From: an uncultured Holophagaceae bacterium | GTDB taxonomy: Bacteria > Acidobacteriota > Holophagae > Holophagales > Holophagaceae | Direction: 5' to 3' | Length of the DNA stretch: 64,000 nt | Assembly (NCBI GenBank): GCA_903913215.1 | Contig: CAIWKE010000035.1 | Span: forward strand, 1-64,000 | In this document: in pieces, positions 9,349-20,142 of the stretch | Numbering within the stretch: the stretch's first letter is position 1 | How the letters are laid out: each line of letters opens with the position of its first letter | The notes under the pieces: model-generated | Told to the model about the DNA's origin: nothing | Seen by the model: the letters and a program-made list of their open reading frames with translations, nothing else | Database searches by the model: none | Made by a program: the position numbers and the translations under genes

Positions 9349-10238
9349 TCGGCCTCCAACAGTTCCAGGAAGCGGGTTTCCAGGTTCTTCCGGCGGGGCA
9401 TCAGCTCAAAGAGGGGGAGGCCGGCTCCGACCAGGCAGGCGGCCAGGTCGGGAGCCTTGGATTCCGGGGCCTGGGCCAGCAAATAGGGGCCCTGCTCCAC
9501 CACATCGAGGCCCTGGGCCCGCAAGAGGGCCGCGGCCTTTTCAGGGTCACCCACGCGCACTTGAAGCAGGGGGGCGCCTTGGGAACCCAGCTCCTCCAGG
9601 GGGCCTTGATAGCGGAGGTGACCCTTGTGGATCACCACCACCTGGGAGGCCATTTGCTCCACTTCCGAGAGCATGTGGCTGGAAAGGAAGACCGTGGCAC
9701 CCGTGGTCTCAGGCACATGGCGGATGAGTTCCCGCATCTCCTGGATGCCTGAGGGGTCTAGGCCGTTGGTGGGCTCGTCCATGATCAGCAGCCGGGGATT
9801 GCCGATGAGGGCCAGGGCCAGGGCCAGGCGCTGGCGCATGCCAAGGGAATACTTCAGGACGATGCGCCGGGCATCATCCGTGAGGCCCACCACCTGGAGG
9901 ACGCGGCTGGTCTCGGAGCGGGGCGCCCCGCGCATGAGGCGGGTGATCTCCACGTTCTCGGTGCCGGTCAGGTGATCGTAGAGGGAGGGGGATTCCACCA
10001 TGGCGCCCAACTGACGCAGGGCCTCTGGATGGCCGGGCTTTAGGCCCAGTACCTCACAGGTGCCGCTGTTGGGCTTGAGCAGGCCCAGGAGCAGGCGGAT
10101 GGTGGTGGTCTTTCCGGCCCCATTGGGACCGAGGAAGGCCGTGATGCTGCCCTCCTGGACCCGGAGGTCCAGGCCATCCACGACGGGCACCTTCCCGAAG
10201 CGCCGGGTCAGGCCTTCGGATCGAATGGCGAGGTTCAT
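9345..10238 (-). CDS. ABC transporter ATP-binding protein (exporter type)
   Basis: 297 residues. Walker A 'GPNGAGKTTTIRLLLGL', the signature region 'KYSLGMRQRLALALALIGNP' (a YSLGMRQR variant common in this branch) and Walker B 'LLIMDEPTNGLDPSG' are all present, followed by the H-loop 'VFLSSHML'. The roughly 80-residue C-terminal extension after the ABC fold is typical of BcrA/NatA-type ATPases. It powers the two permeases encoded downstream. The ATG at 10238 is followed by the expected 'MNLAIRSEGLTRRFG'. Confidence 0.92.
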   Translation of the reverse strand: MNLAIRSEGLTRRFGKVPVVDGLDLRVQEGSITAFLGPNGAGKTTTIRLLLGLLKPNSGTCEVLGLKPGHPEALRQLGAMVESPSLYDHLTGTENVEITRLMRGAPRSETSRVLQVVGLTDDARRIVLKYSLGMRQRLALALALIGNPRLLIMDEPTNGLDPSGIQEMRELIRHVPETTGATVFLSSHMLSEVEQMASQVVVIHKGHLRYQGPLEELGSQGAPLLQVRVGDPEKAAALLRAQGLDVVEQGPYLLAQAPESKAPDLAACLVGAGLPLFELMPRRKNLETRFLELLEAE

Positions 10239-10306
10239 GGGGATCTCCTGGCATGCAGACGGGGAACATTATTCCAAAAGGGTGGGGCTCCGGAACAGGG
10301 GGCTGA

Positions 10307-10903
10307 TCAGACTGGCCGACGCCCCTCCATGGAGCGGTCCAAGGTCAGGTCGTCGGCGTATTCCAGGTCGCTGCCGATGGGCAGGCCCAGGCCGATGCGC
10401 GTGGTGCGGACGCCGATGGGCTCCAGCATCCGGGCCAGCCAGCTGGCGGTGGCCTCACCATCTACGGTGGGGTTGGTGGCCAGGATGATCTCCTGGATGG
10501 CGCCATCTTCCAGCCGCTTGAGGAGCTGACGGATGCGCAGCTGGTCTGGGCCCACACCGCGCAGGGGGGAGATGAGCCCGCCCAGCACGTGGTAGCGGCC
10601 CCTGAAGTGGCCGCTGCGCTCAAAGCTGAGCACGTTGGAAGCTTCGGCCACCACCACCAGGCTGGCGGGATCCCGCCGGGGGTCCAGGCAGATGGGGCAG
10701 ACGGGCTGGTCTGTGAAGGCACCGCAGACTTCGCAGAAACCCACCTTTTCCGCCGCCTGCTGGAGCAGGTGCGCCATGTGGGCCATGACCTCGGGGCCTT
10801 CTTTGAGCAGATGCAGGGCCATGCGCTGGGCGGATTTGGCGCCCACGCCCGGCAGCTTCTGGAGGCTCTCGACGACGGCCTCAAGCGGGGGTGGGAGTCT
10901 CAT
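10307..10903 (-). CDS. recR: Recombination protein RecR
   Basis: 198 residues from the ATG at 10903 (usual RecR length); the track start adds seven residues. Domains: helix-hairpin-helix 'LQKLPGVGAKSAQRMALHLL', a C4 zinc finger 'CEVCGAFTDQPVCPIC', and a Toprim domain ('VVVAEASNVLSFE' to 'ATNPTVDGEATASWLAR'). RecR loads RecA at gaps with RecF/RecO. It follows the ybaB-like gene, an arrangement common across bacteria, although dnaX is not upstream here. Confidence 0.96.
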   Translation of the reverse strand: MRLPPPLEAVVESLQKLPGVGAKSAQRMALHLLKEGPEVMAHMAHLLQQAAEKVGFCEVCGAFTDQPVCPICLDPRRDPASLVVVAEASNVLSFERSGHFRGRYHVLGGLISPLRGVGPDQLRIRQLLKRLEDGAIQEIILATNPTVDGEATASWLARMLEPIGVRTTRIGLGLPIGSDLEYADDLTLDRSMEGRRPV

Positions 10904-10945
10904 CGCCACCCTCCCAGCACCCAAGGTCCAGAGCCCACAGCCATT

Positions 10946-11248
10946 TTAGAGCCCCAGTCCCGGCAACCCGAGGCCGCCACCCATCCCGCCCATCTGCTTC
11001 TTCATGGACTCATCGACCTTGGTGGCTGCATCCCGGAAGGCGGCGAGAAGCAGGTCCTCCAACATGGAGGGATCCTCTGGATCCATGGCCTCCTTGGCGA
11101 TGGAGAGGCCCATGAGCTCCTTGGAGCCGTTCAGGGTCACCTTCACCAATTCGCCGCCGGCGGTGCCGTCGACGCGCAGGTTGGCCTGGGCGTCGGCCAG
11201 CTTGGCCTGCATCTGTTGGGCCTGTTTCATAAGGAAGCGCATGTCCAT
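10946..11248 (-). CDS. YbaB/EbfC nucleoid-associated protein
   Basis: 100 residues with the YbaB/EbfC pattern: 'FLMKQAQQMQAKLADAQANL' coiled helix, then 'GELVKVTLNGSKELMGLSI', then a C-terminal helix 'LLLAAFRDAATKVDESMKKQMGG' ending in a Gly-rich tail. These proteins form a tweezer-shaped dimer that binds DNA. The gene is just upstream of recR and 3 nt downstream of the DUF2062 gene, in a thiL-DUF2062-ybaB-recR run. Confidence 0.93.
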   Translation of the reverse strand: MDMRFLMKQAQQMQAKLADAQANLRVDGTAGGELVKVTLNGSKELMGLSIAKEAMDPEDPSMLEDLLLAAFRDAATKVDESMKKQMGGMGGGLGLPGLGL

Positions 11249-11251
11249 GGT

Positions 11252-11827
11252 TCAGTCTCCGGAAGGAAGTACGGGTGGGGGGCAGGCGGAGTGGTGCAGA
11301 TGGGGCCAGTGGATGCGGCGGAGCCGCCGGGCCAGCCAGAACATGAGGAAGTATCCAATGGGCAGGGCCAGGAGGGTGCAGATCGTGCCACCGATGAGGT
11401 AGGACTTCAGGATCGGCTTCAGCATGGTGGTCATGGCCTCGAAGCCGCCCCAGGTGAGAAAGCTGCGCCAGCCGATCTTGTGCCACTGGACCCTGGCCAG
11501 ATTGGTGGGGTGGAGGCGGCCCCGCACCAGGTTGCCCACCCAGGTGCTGGCAGTGGCCATGGGCACCAGGGTCCAGGGGTTGTTCACCAGCATGGCCATG
11601 ATCATCAGCGGACGGTGGAGACGTCGGAAGATCAGGCAGAACAGGAAGACCATCCCCGTGTGCAGCCCCAGGAGCGGGTTCCAGGCGATGGAAAAGCCCA
11701 GGGCGAAGCTCCAGGCCACCTGCTCGGGGCTCAGTTCTGGGTGGAGGATGTGGGATTTGAGGATGTTCCAGAGGCCCTTGGGCTTGGCCGGTGGGGCTGG
11801 AACAGGCTGCTCGGAGGGATCGGTCAT
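11252..11827 (-). CDS. DUF2062 membrane protein
   Basis: 191 residues. The segment 'SPEQVAWSFALGFSIAWNPLLGLHTGM' followed by 'NNPWTLVPMATASTWVGNL' is characteristic of DUF2062, with about four membrane helices. Function is unknown; the family often sits beside cell-envelope or glycosyltransferase genes. It overlaps the 3' end of thiL by 4 nt and is therefore probably translationally coupled. Confidence 0.85.
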   Translation of the reverse strand: MTDPSEQPVPAPPAKPKGLWNILKSHILHPELSPEQVAWSFALGFSIAWNPLLGLHTGMVFLFCLIFRRLHRPLMIMAMLVNNPWTLVPMATASTWVGNLVRGRLHPTNLARVQWHKIGWRSFLTWGGFEAMTTMLKPILKSYLIGGTICTLLALPIGYFLMFWLARRLRRIHWPHLHHSACPPPVLPSGD

Positions 11828-12738
11828 GGGGCGAAGTGGTCGAATCCAAGGTCCGGCAGGGCGCTCGGTCCATCCCCATCATAGACGAGCAGAGGCGCTG
11901 GACCGCGCTCCAGCACCCGGCCCACGGGGATGAGGGGTAGGCCAAGCCGCTGCTCCGCCTCAGCCTGGCTGAGGCAAGTTCCAAAACAGCGCGCATAGTC
12001 CTCGCCACCGCGGAGGGCGTCCTCATCCAGGCCTGGGTCCACGGCGATGCTGAGGCTGGAAGCCAGGGCGAGGTTCCGGAGGTCGCGGCTGAGGCCGTCC
12101 GAAAGATCCAGGCAGGCATGGACCTCGGGCAGGTTGGCCAGTTTCGGCCCCAGGCCCAGATTTGGCCGGGGGGCCAGGTGGGCCTCCAGGTCCGGGTCGG
12201 GATGGGTCGGATCCCAGCGCTGCCCCGCCTGCAGCTTGCGCAGACCCCGCAGGCTTGCCCCGAGGCGCTGGTCTGCGAAAAGGCGGTCCCCAATTCGGAG
12301 GCCATCTCGTCGCAGCCAGCGAGTGGCGAATCCGAAGGCCGTGAGGCCCAGGCCCAGGCCCGAGGGACGGCCCACGGTGTCGCCCCCGATGACTCGGACT
12401 CCGCATTCGCGGCTGGCCTGGGCCAGGCCCAGGAGAAATGTTTCCAGCCAGGGACTGGTGATCTCGGGGCCCAGGGCCAGGGTGAGGGTATAGCCATAGG
12501 GGTGAGCCCCAGAGGCATCCAGGTCCGAGAGGTTCACGGCCAGGAGCTTTCGGGCCAGCAGGTCCGGTGGATGCCAGTCCAGGCGGAAGTGCTGGCCGGA
12601 TTCCATGAGGTCCGTGGTGACCAGCAGGGATTGCCCCGGCGGAGCAGGGGGCAGGGCGCCGCAATCATCCAAGAGATCCCCACCCCCCGGGAGCAGATCC
12701 CGGATCCGGGCTAGGATCCTGCGCTCCTCCAGGCTCAT
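11824..12738 (-). CDS. thiL: Thiamine-monophosphate kinase
   Basis: 304 residues from the ATG at 12738 ('MSLEERRILARIRDLLP'); the track start at 12840 adds an unlikely 34-residue leader. ThiL/PurM-like motifs: 'LLDDCGALP', 'LLVTTDLMESGQHF', 'RKLLAVNLSDLDASGAHP' (Mg-binding) and 'GGDTVGRP', then 'CLDLSDGLSRDL'. It phosphorylates thiamine monophosphate to thiamine diphosphate. Its C-terminal sequence is Pro/Leu-rich and short. First gene of the minus-strand run leading to recR. Confidence 0.93.
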   Translation of the reverse strand: MSLEERRILARIRDLLPGGGDLLDDCGALPPAPPGQSLLVTTDLMESGQHFRLDWHPPDLLARKLLAVNLSDLDASGAHPYGYTLTLALGPEITSPWLETFLLGLAQASRECGVRVIGGDTVGRPSGLGLGLTAFGFATRWLRRDGLRIGDRLFADQRLGASLRGLRKLQAGQRWDPTHPDPDLEAHLAPRPNLGLGPKLANLPEVHACLDLSDGLSRDLRNLALASSLSIAVDPGLDEDALRGGEDYARCFGTCLSQAEAEQRLGLPLIPVGRVLERGPAPLLVYDGDGPSALPDLGFDHFAP

Positions 12739-12869
12739 GGTCGGACCTCCGTCACAATTCCAGTTTCCCACGCCGAGGAGGCGAGTGGAGGCTTGGACTC
12801 GGCCCGAGGCGATGCTAGCTTGATTAGGTTCGCCCATCATGGGCCCCCCAGGGATTCTAGGAGACGACC

Positions 12870-13124
12870 ATGGCCATCACCAAAGTGTGGATCGAAGAAG
12901 GCTGCATCGTGTGCAACGCCTGCGAGGCTGAGTGCCCCGAAGTGTTCCACGTCACCGATTCCAGCTGCAACATCAATGGCTCCGTGCGCGAAGATGGCGT
13001 GGACTCCGAGAACCGTGACGAGATGAGCCCCCTGTCCGGCAGCAACGGCACGGACCTGGAAGCCGCCATCGAGGCCGCCATCGCTGGCTGCCCCGTGGAA
13101 GTCATCAAGATTGAGAAGGCCTAA
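12870..13124 (+). CDS. Ferredoxin, 4Fe-4S
   Basis: 84 residues. Cluster motif C-x2-C-x2-C-x3-CP in 'CIVCNACEAECPEVF' and a second 'GCPVEVIKI' near the C-terminus. The middle is expanded compared with short clostridial ferredoxins ('INGSVREDGVDSENRDE'), as in ferredoxins with one 4Fe-4S cluster and a degenerate second site. Likely a soluble electron carrier. Own transcription unit with GGAG before the ATG, closed by a strong terminator. Confidence 0.9.
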   Translation: MAITKVWIEEGCIVCNACEAECPEVFHVTDSSCNINGSVREDGVDSENRDEMSPLSGSNGTDLEAAIEAAIAGCPVEVIKIEKA

Positions 13125-13153
13125 GTTCTTAAATCACTGAGCGATTTGAGCTA

Positions 13154-13183
13154 GAAAACGAGCGCCGAAAGGCGCTCGTTTTC
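13154..13183. terminator. Bidirectional rho-independent terminator
   Basis: Perfect 13-bp inverted repeat GAAAACGAGCGCC / GGCGCTCGTTTTC around a GAAA tetraloop, T-rich on both strands. It sits between the convergent ferredoxin and cheX genes and should end both. Confidence 0.92.
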
Positions 13184-13208
13184 TTTGTCTGGGCGCGGGG
13201 CGGGGGAC

Positions 13209-13670
13209 TCAGTCCTTGAGGCCGACGTTCACTTCGAATTCGCCGAACTCGGTCTTGAAGGGGATGGCGATGCAGGGGACGTCGCCGCTGCGACTGATCT
13301 TGTGTCCTTTGCCGACCACCACGGTGGGCACGGAGATGGAAAGGCTGAAACCGTCCTGGATGAGGATGCGACGGGCGTCGCCGACCACGATGTTGCCGAT
13401 TTCGCCGACCGCATCCTCCACACTCTGGTCCAGGGTGGCGATCTCTTCCATGAGCATGTTGCTGGCGATCTTGCAGGCCAGGCTGGCGGGGAAGCTGAGG
13501 ATGATGGAGCCCGAGGTATCCCCGGTGATGCCGATGATGGCCGAGATATCGTAGGTGGTGATGAGGTCTTCCTTCACCGCAAGCCCGGTCTTCTCGGCGG
13601 CGATGCTGGCCATCATCTCCAGGCTTCGGAGGGTGGACTCGATGAAGGGATTGATGAAGGCGACGTTCAT
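13209..13670 (-). CDS. cheX: CheX-like chemotaxis phosphatase
   Basis: 153 residues of the CheC/CheX/FliY family. It starts 'MNVAFINPFIESTLRSLEMM' and carries the phosphatase signature E-x2-N in 'VEDAVGEIGNIVVGDAR'. A single such motif and the length fit CheX rather than CheC. CheX dephosphorylates CheY-P to reset chemotaxis or type-IV-pilus signalling. It is alone here, with no other che genes next to it; a chemoreceptor gene lies 38 kb away at 51008. Confidence 0.87.
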   Translation of the reverse strand: MNVAFINPFIESTLRSLEMMASIAAEKTGLAVKEDLITTYDISAIIGITGDTSGSIILSFPASLACKIASNMLMEEIATLDQSVEDAVGEIGNIVVGDARRILIQDGFSLSISVPTVVVGKGHKISRSGDVPCIAIPFKTEFGEFEVNVGLKD

Positions 13671-13783
13671 GGGACCCCGTGGGACATGGATTAGCTGCCT
13701 GTTTCGGCAGGGGATTGGCTTGGCATGATTTCTGGCGTCCTGCCCTGCTCCGGGTCACCATGGGGGTTCCCCCGGAGATTTCC

Positions 13784-14233
13784 ATGCTCAATCGAATCCA
13801 GGCCGATCTGAAAACCGCCATGCTGGCTAGGGACGCTGGTCGGACCCAGGTGTTGCGCATGGCTCTGGCCGCCTACAAGAACGAGGCCGTGGCTAAGGGG
13901 CTGGGCCCCCAGGGCACCCTGGCCGAGGGCGATGCCCTGGCGGTGGTGAAACGGCTGGTGAAGTCGCGGGAGGACAGCGTCGCCCAGTTTGAGAAGGTGG
14001 GCCAGCAGGACCGGGCCGCCCAGGAGCGGGCCGAGATCGAACTCCTGAAGCCCTACCTGCCTGCCATGGTCGAGGGCCCAGCCCTGGAAGCCGCCGTCCG
14101 GGCCGCCATCACCCAGAGCGGGGCCACCACGAAAAAGGACATGGGTCTGGTCATGAAGGCCCTGCAGGCGGAGCTGGGCGGCTCCTACGACGGCAAGGCC
14201 GCCAGTGGGCTGGTGCAGTCCTTCCTGGCCTGA
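13784..14233 (+). CDS. yqeY: GatB/YqeY domain protein
   Basis: 149 residues from the ATG at 13784 ('MLNRIQADLKTAMLARD'); the longer track start overlaps the cheX region and lacks family similarity. YqeY homology runs throughout: 'RTQVLRMALAAYKNEAVAKG', 'LVKSREDSVAQFEKVGQQD', 'EIELLKPYLPAM', 'TKKDMGLVMKALQAEL', 'GKAASGLVQSFL'. The family resembles the tail domain of the amidotransferase subunit GatB and may bind tRNA; its cellular role is unsettled. Confidence 0.92.
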   Translation: MLNRIQADLKTAMLARDAGRTQVLRMALAAYKNEAVAKGLGPQGTLAEGDALAVVKRLVKSREDSVAQFEKVGQQDRAAQERAEIELLKPYLPAMVEGPALEAAVRAAITQSGATTKKDMGLVMKALQAELGGSYDGKAASGLVQSFLA

Positions 14234-14263
14234 GACTGGCAAAGACACCAGGGGAAAAGATGA

Positions 14264-14405
14264 TTAGCCGCAGAGGGCGCTGAGGGCGCAGAGAAAAGAA
14301 CCCGCCAACTGCAGAGAACGCCGAGAACGCGGAGGAGAAGCAGTCAACCCCAGGGGAAGGCCTGGCCCCTCTGCGCTCTCCGCGTTCTCTGCGGTTAAAT
14401 AACCG
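14264..14405. repeat. Intergenic inverted repeat built from short tandem units
   Basis: Left side has repeated units such as GCAGAGGGCGC, GCAGAGAACGC and GAGAACGCGGAG; the right side has their complement (CTCTGCGCTCTCCGCGTTCTCTGCGG). The whole can fold into a long imperfect hairpin. Similar in design, though not in exact sequence, to the elements near 3840 and 21013. It lies between yqeY and proS and holds no gene. Confidence 0.8.
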
Positions 14406-14476
14406 ATGAGCGCTGCCTCGTCGAATGGAAGGAAGCCCCCCGGCTCCTGCGGTAGACTTGAAGGTTCGAGGCCCCG

Positions 14477-16315
14477 ATGAAGCAATCCAAGCTCCTGATC
14501 CAGACCCTCCGCGAGACGCCGCGGGATGCCGACGTGGTGAGCCAACAGCTCATGATGCGGGCGGGCATGATCCAGAAGGTGGCCGCGGGCATCTACAGTT
14601 ACCTGCCCCTGGCCTTCCGCTCCATCCGTAAGTTCGAGGAGATCGTCCGGGAGGAACTTGAGAAGGATGGCTGCCAGGAGCTGCTCATGCCCGCGGTGCT
14701 GCCCGCGGAGCTGTGGCAGGAGAGCGGGCGCTGGAAGTTCTATGGCGATGAGCTGCTCCGCTTCTGCGACCGGAAGGCCAAGGCCGACATGGCCGAGCGC
14801 CGGGCCCGGGGGGAGAAGCCCGACGAGCGCGAGTTCTATAACTTCTGCCTGGGCCCCACCCATGAGGAAGTCATCACCGATATCGTCCGCAAGAACGTCC
14901 GCAGCTACAAGCAGCTGCCCATGAACCTCTTCCAGATCCAGACCAAGTTCCGGGATGAGCGGCGTCCCCGCTTCGGCCTGATGCGGGGCCGCGAGTTCAC
15001 CATGAAGGACGGCTACTCCTTCCACGCGGATGACGCCTGCGCGGATCGGGAATACTGGGCCATGTTCAACGCCTACAAGCGCATCTTCTCCCGTCTGGGG
15101 GTCAAGTTTCGACCCGTGGAGGCTGACAGCGGCGCCATCGGCGGCAGCTTCACCCACGAGTTCCATGTGCTGGCCGGCAGCGGCGAGGATGCCATCCTCA
15201 GCTGCGACGGGTGTGACTACACATCCAATATCGAGAAGACGGAGGCTCCGGCCCTGGCCGCCGAGGACCACGGGGCGGCCTTCGCCATCAAGCGGGACCA
15301 CTTCTGCACGCCCGGTGTGGTGGGTCAGGTGGAACAGGCGGCGGGCATGAAAGACGGCGAGCATGACGGCATGCCGCTCACCCAGACCAGCAAGTTCTTC
15401 CTCTACCGCGTCACCTTCAGCGATGGCGCCACCAAGCTGGTGGGCGCTGTCCTGCGCGGCGATCACGAGGTGAATCACGTGAAGGTGAAGAACTTCGTGG
15501 GTGCCGCCGAGATGGACCTGATGCCACTGGAAGAGGCCGAGGCCTTCACCGGCGCCAAGACCGGCTTCATGGGCCCCGTAGGCCTCAAGGATGTCCAACT
15601 GCTGGTGGACGCCAGCCTCCAGGGCGCCGTGAACCTCACCTGCGGTGCGAACCGCACGGACCACCACCACTTCGGCCTGGATCCCCAGCGGGACCTGCCC
15701 GGCTGCACCTATGTGGACCTCCGCATGGCCGCCGAGGGGGATGTCTGCACCCGCTGTGCCAAGGGCCATTACCAGGCCTTCCGGGGCATCGAAGTGGGCC
15801 AGGTCTTCAAGCTGGGCCTAAAGTACTCGACCTCCATGTCCTGCACCTTCCTGGATGAGCAGGGCAAGGAAAAGCCCATGGTCATGGGCTGCTATGGCAT
15901 CGGCATCACCCGCACCGTGGCCGCGGCCATCGAGCAGAACTTCGACGCCGATGGCATCGTCTGGCCCTGGCCCATCGCCCCCTACCAGGTGCACCTGCTG
16001 AGCCTGGATCCCGCCAACGCCGAGGTGGCCGCCGTGGCCTGCCAGGTGGAGAAGGACCTGGAGACAGCTGGCTTCGAGGTGCTGCACGATGAGCGCGAGG
16101 GCCTCAGCCCCGGCGCCAAGTTCAAGGACGCGGACCTGCTGGGCTTTCCCCTGCGGATCACCGTGGGTGCCAAGGGCCTCAAGGACGGCATCATCGAGCT
16201 GCGCGACCGCCGCACCAAGGAGGTCGTCAAGCTCAAGCCCGAGGCCGCTGTGGCCGAGGTCTCCGTGGCCAGGGACCGCATCATGCAGGAACTGGAAACT
16301 GCGGGAGGGCGCTGA
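14477..16315 (+). CDS. proS: Prolyl-tRNA synthetase (bacterial type)
   Basis: 612 residues, class II aminoacyl-tRNA synthetase charging tRNA-Pro. Motif 1 region 'GIYSYLPLAFRSIRKFEEIVREEL', motif 2 'FRDERRPRFGLMRGREFTMKD' and motif 3 'GCYGIGITRTVAAAIEQN' are present. The block between about residues 220 and 390 is the YbaK-like editing insertion found in bacterial ProS, which removes misacylated Ala; conserved 'KTGFMGPVGL' lies in it. Anticodon-binding domain at the C-terminus. It overlaps the next gene by one base (TGATG). Confidence 0.96.
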   Translation: MKQSKLLIQTLRETPRDADVVSQQLMMRAGMIQKVAAGIYSYLPLAFRSIRKFEEIVREELEKDGCQELLMPAVLPAELWQESGRWKFYGDELLRFCDRKAKADMAERRARGEKPDEREFYNFCLGPTHEEVITDIVRKNVRSYKQLPMNLFQIQTKFRDERRPRFGLMRGREFTMKDGYSFHADDACADREYWAMFNAYKRIFSRLGVKFRPVEADSGAIGGSFTHEFHVLAGSGEDAILSCDGCDYTSNIEKTEAPALAAEDHGAAFAIKRDHFCTPGVVGQVEQAAGMKDGEHDGMPLTQTSKFFLYRVTFSDGATKLVGAVLRGDHEVNHVKVKNFVGAAEMDLMPLEEAEAFTGAKTGFMGPVGLKDVQLLVDASLQGAVNLTCGANRTDHHHFGLDPQRDLPGCTYVDLRMAAEGDVCTRCAKGHYQAFRGIEVGQVFKLGLKYSTSMSCTFLDEQGKEKPMVMGCYGIGITRTVAAAIEQNFDADGIVWPWPIAPYQVHLLSLDPANAEVAAVACQVEKDLETAGFEVLHDEREGLSPGAKFKDADLLGFPLRITVGAKGLKDGIIELRDRRTKEVVKLKPEAAVAEVSVARDRIMQELETAGGR

Positions 16316-16788
16316 TGGCCGAGGGCCGGGTTCTGCTGACCACCTTCATCGAGGGCGTCCTGGTTCACGGCCAGAACAACCCCTTTGTCCTGCTGGTGCC
16401 CACGCCCCACAGCCCTCACCGCGGCCTGCTCATGCCCGCGCAGGTGCCCTGGTCGCCCGGCTTCCTGCCCACGGCCCTGCTCAACGCCCAAATTGAGGCT
16501 GCCTGGGGCATGCCCTTCCGGTTTGTGGACAAGTCGACCCTGCCGGTGGTATTCGACGAGCGCACCAGCCGCCTCCCGACGCCTTGGCTTCTGCGCCTCG
16601 AAGGACTTGAAGGGCAGCAGCGCCTCTATCTCAGCCACCTGCTCCGCACCAAGGCCCCCGAGGACCTGCTGCCGCCCCCGCCCCCTGGCGGCCAGTGGCT
16701 CAGCGAGAAGGGCCTCCAGAATGCCGACATGCTCCCCGGCATCAAGCGCCTCTGCCAAGCCGCCCTGCAGGCCATCGCCGAAGGTTGA
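16315..16788 (+). CDS. Hypothetical protein coupled to proS
   Basis: 157 residues, start codon sharing one base with the proS stop, so translation is probably coupled. I do not recognise the family. Visible features: a beta-rich N-terminal half ('GRVLLTTFIEGVLVHGQNNPFVLLVP'), a proline run 'LLPPPPPGGQWL', and an amphipathic C-terminal helix 'GIKRLCQAALQAIAEG'. No signal peptide or membrane helix. The N-terminal half vaguely recalls NUDIX-type strands but no NUDIX box is present. Confidence 0.7.
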   Translation: MAEGRVLLTTFIEGVLVHGQNNPFVLLVPTPHSPHRGLLMPAQVPWSPGFLPTALLNAQIEAAWGMPFRFVDKSTLPVVFDERTSRLPTPWLLRLEGLEGQQRLYLSHLLRTKAPEDLLPPPPPGGQWLSEKGLQNADMLPGIKRLCQAALQAIAEG

Positions 16789-16818
16789 GGCTTTACCCTC
16801 CGCATTTCTTTCCTAACT

Positions 16819-16845
16819 AAAAACGGCGCCCAAGGCGCCGTTTTT
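16819..16845. terminator. Bidirectional rho-independent terminator
   Basis: 12-bp perfect arms AAAAACGGCGCC / GGCGCCGTTTTT with a CAA loop and a T7 tract. It separates the proS operon from the convergent ndk gene. Confidence 0.93.
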
Positions 16846-16869
16846 TTACATGGTTGGACGTCCGTCAGA

Positions 16870-17289
16870 TTACATCTGCTCAAATGCATTGAAGAAGTAC
16901 GCAACCTCGAACTTGGCGCTCTCGGGCTTGTCGCTGCCGTGGGTGGCGTTACGGCCGATGCTTGCGCCGAAACGCTTGCGGAGGGTGCCCTCGGCGGCGT
17001 TGGCGGGGTTGGTGGCGCCCATGAGGTCGCGCCAGCCCAGGATGGCGTTCTCGCCCTCCAGCACCATGATGGCCACGGGGCCCTCGGTCATGAAGGCTTC
17101 CAACTCCGCGTAGAAGCCCTTGCCCACATGCTCATGGTAGAAACCCTGGCAGATGGCGGGGGTGAGGCGGGTGAGCTTCAGGCCCACGATCTTGAGGCCG
17201 CTCTGCTCGATGGCGCTGAGAATTTCGCCGATGTGGCCGTCCTTGACGGCATCTGGCTTGACGATGGCAAAGGTGCGTTCGATGGCCAT
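16870..17289 (-). CDS. ndk: Nucleoside diphosphate kinase
   Basis: 139 residues from the ATG at 17289 ('[21 protein letters not shown]'); the 158-residue track start is too long for the family. The active-site motif is '[14 protein letters not shown]', with the phosphorylated His in NATHGSD. It balances NTP/dNTP pools by ping-pong phosphate transfer. Divergent from secA. Confidence 0.97.
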   Translation of the reverse strand: MAIERTFAIVKPDAVKDGHIGEILSAIEQSGLKIVGLKLTRLTPAICQGFYHEHVGKGFYAELEAFMTEGPVAIMVLEGENAILGWRDLMGATNPANAAEGTLRKRFGASIGRNATHGSDKPESAKFEVAYFFNAFEQM

Positions 17290-17428
17290 GGTTTCTCCTG
17301 AATCCAAACAATCAGTGTGCCAGGATGAGGTAACTTCGGCAACCACGGATGCTTGGGCGACTGCACCAGGGCTGGGAAACGGGCCTCCATCGCGCTACAA
17401 TCGATGGTTTACGCGACTGGACGGTTTC

Positions 17429-20047
<2,619 letters not shown>

Positions 20048-20070
20048 GCAATTGTTTTTAATAACCCAAT

Positions 20071-20106
20071 AAAACGAATGGGGCCGCGAGGTCCCATTGT
20101 TTTTGT
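20071..20106 (+). terminator. Rho-independent terminator after secA
   Basis: Hairpin AATGGGGCC-GCGA-GGTCCCATT (9 bp with one G-T wobble) followed by GTTTTTG. It lies in the 95-nt gap between secA and rapZ. Confidence 0.85.
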
Positions 20107-20142
20107 AAGGCGGGCCGGGCTTCTCTGTCCCACAATAGGCCG

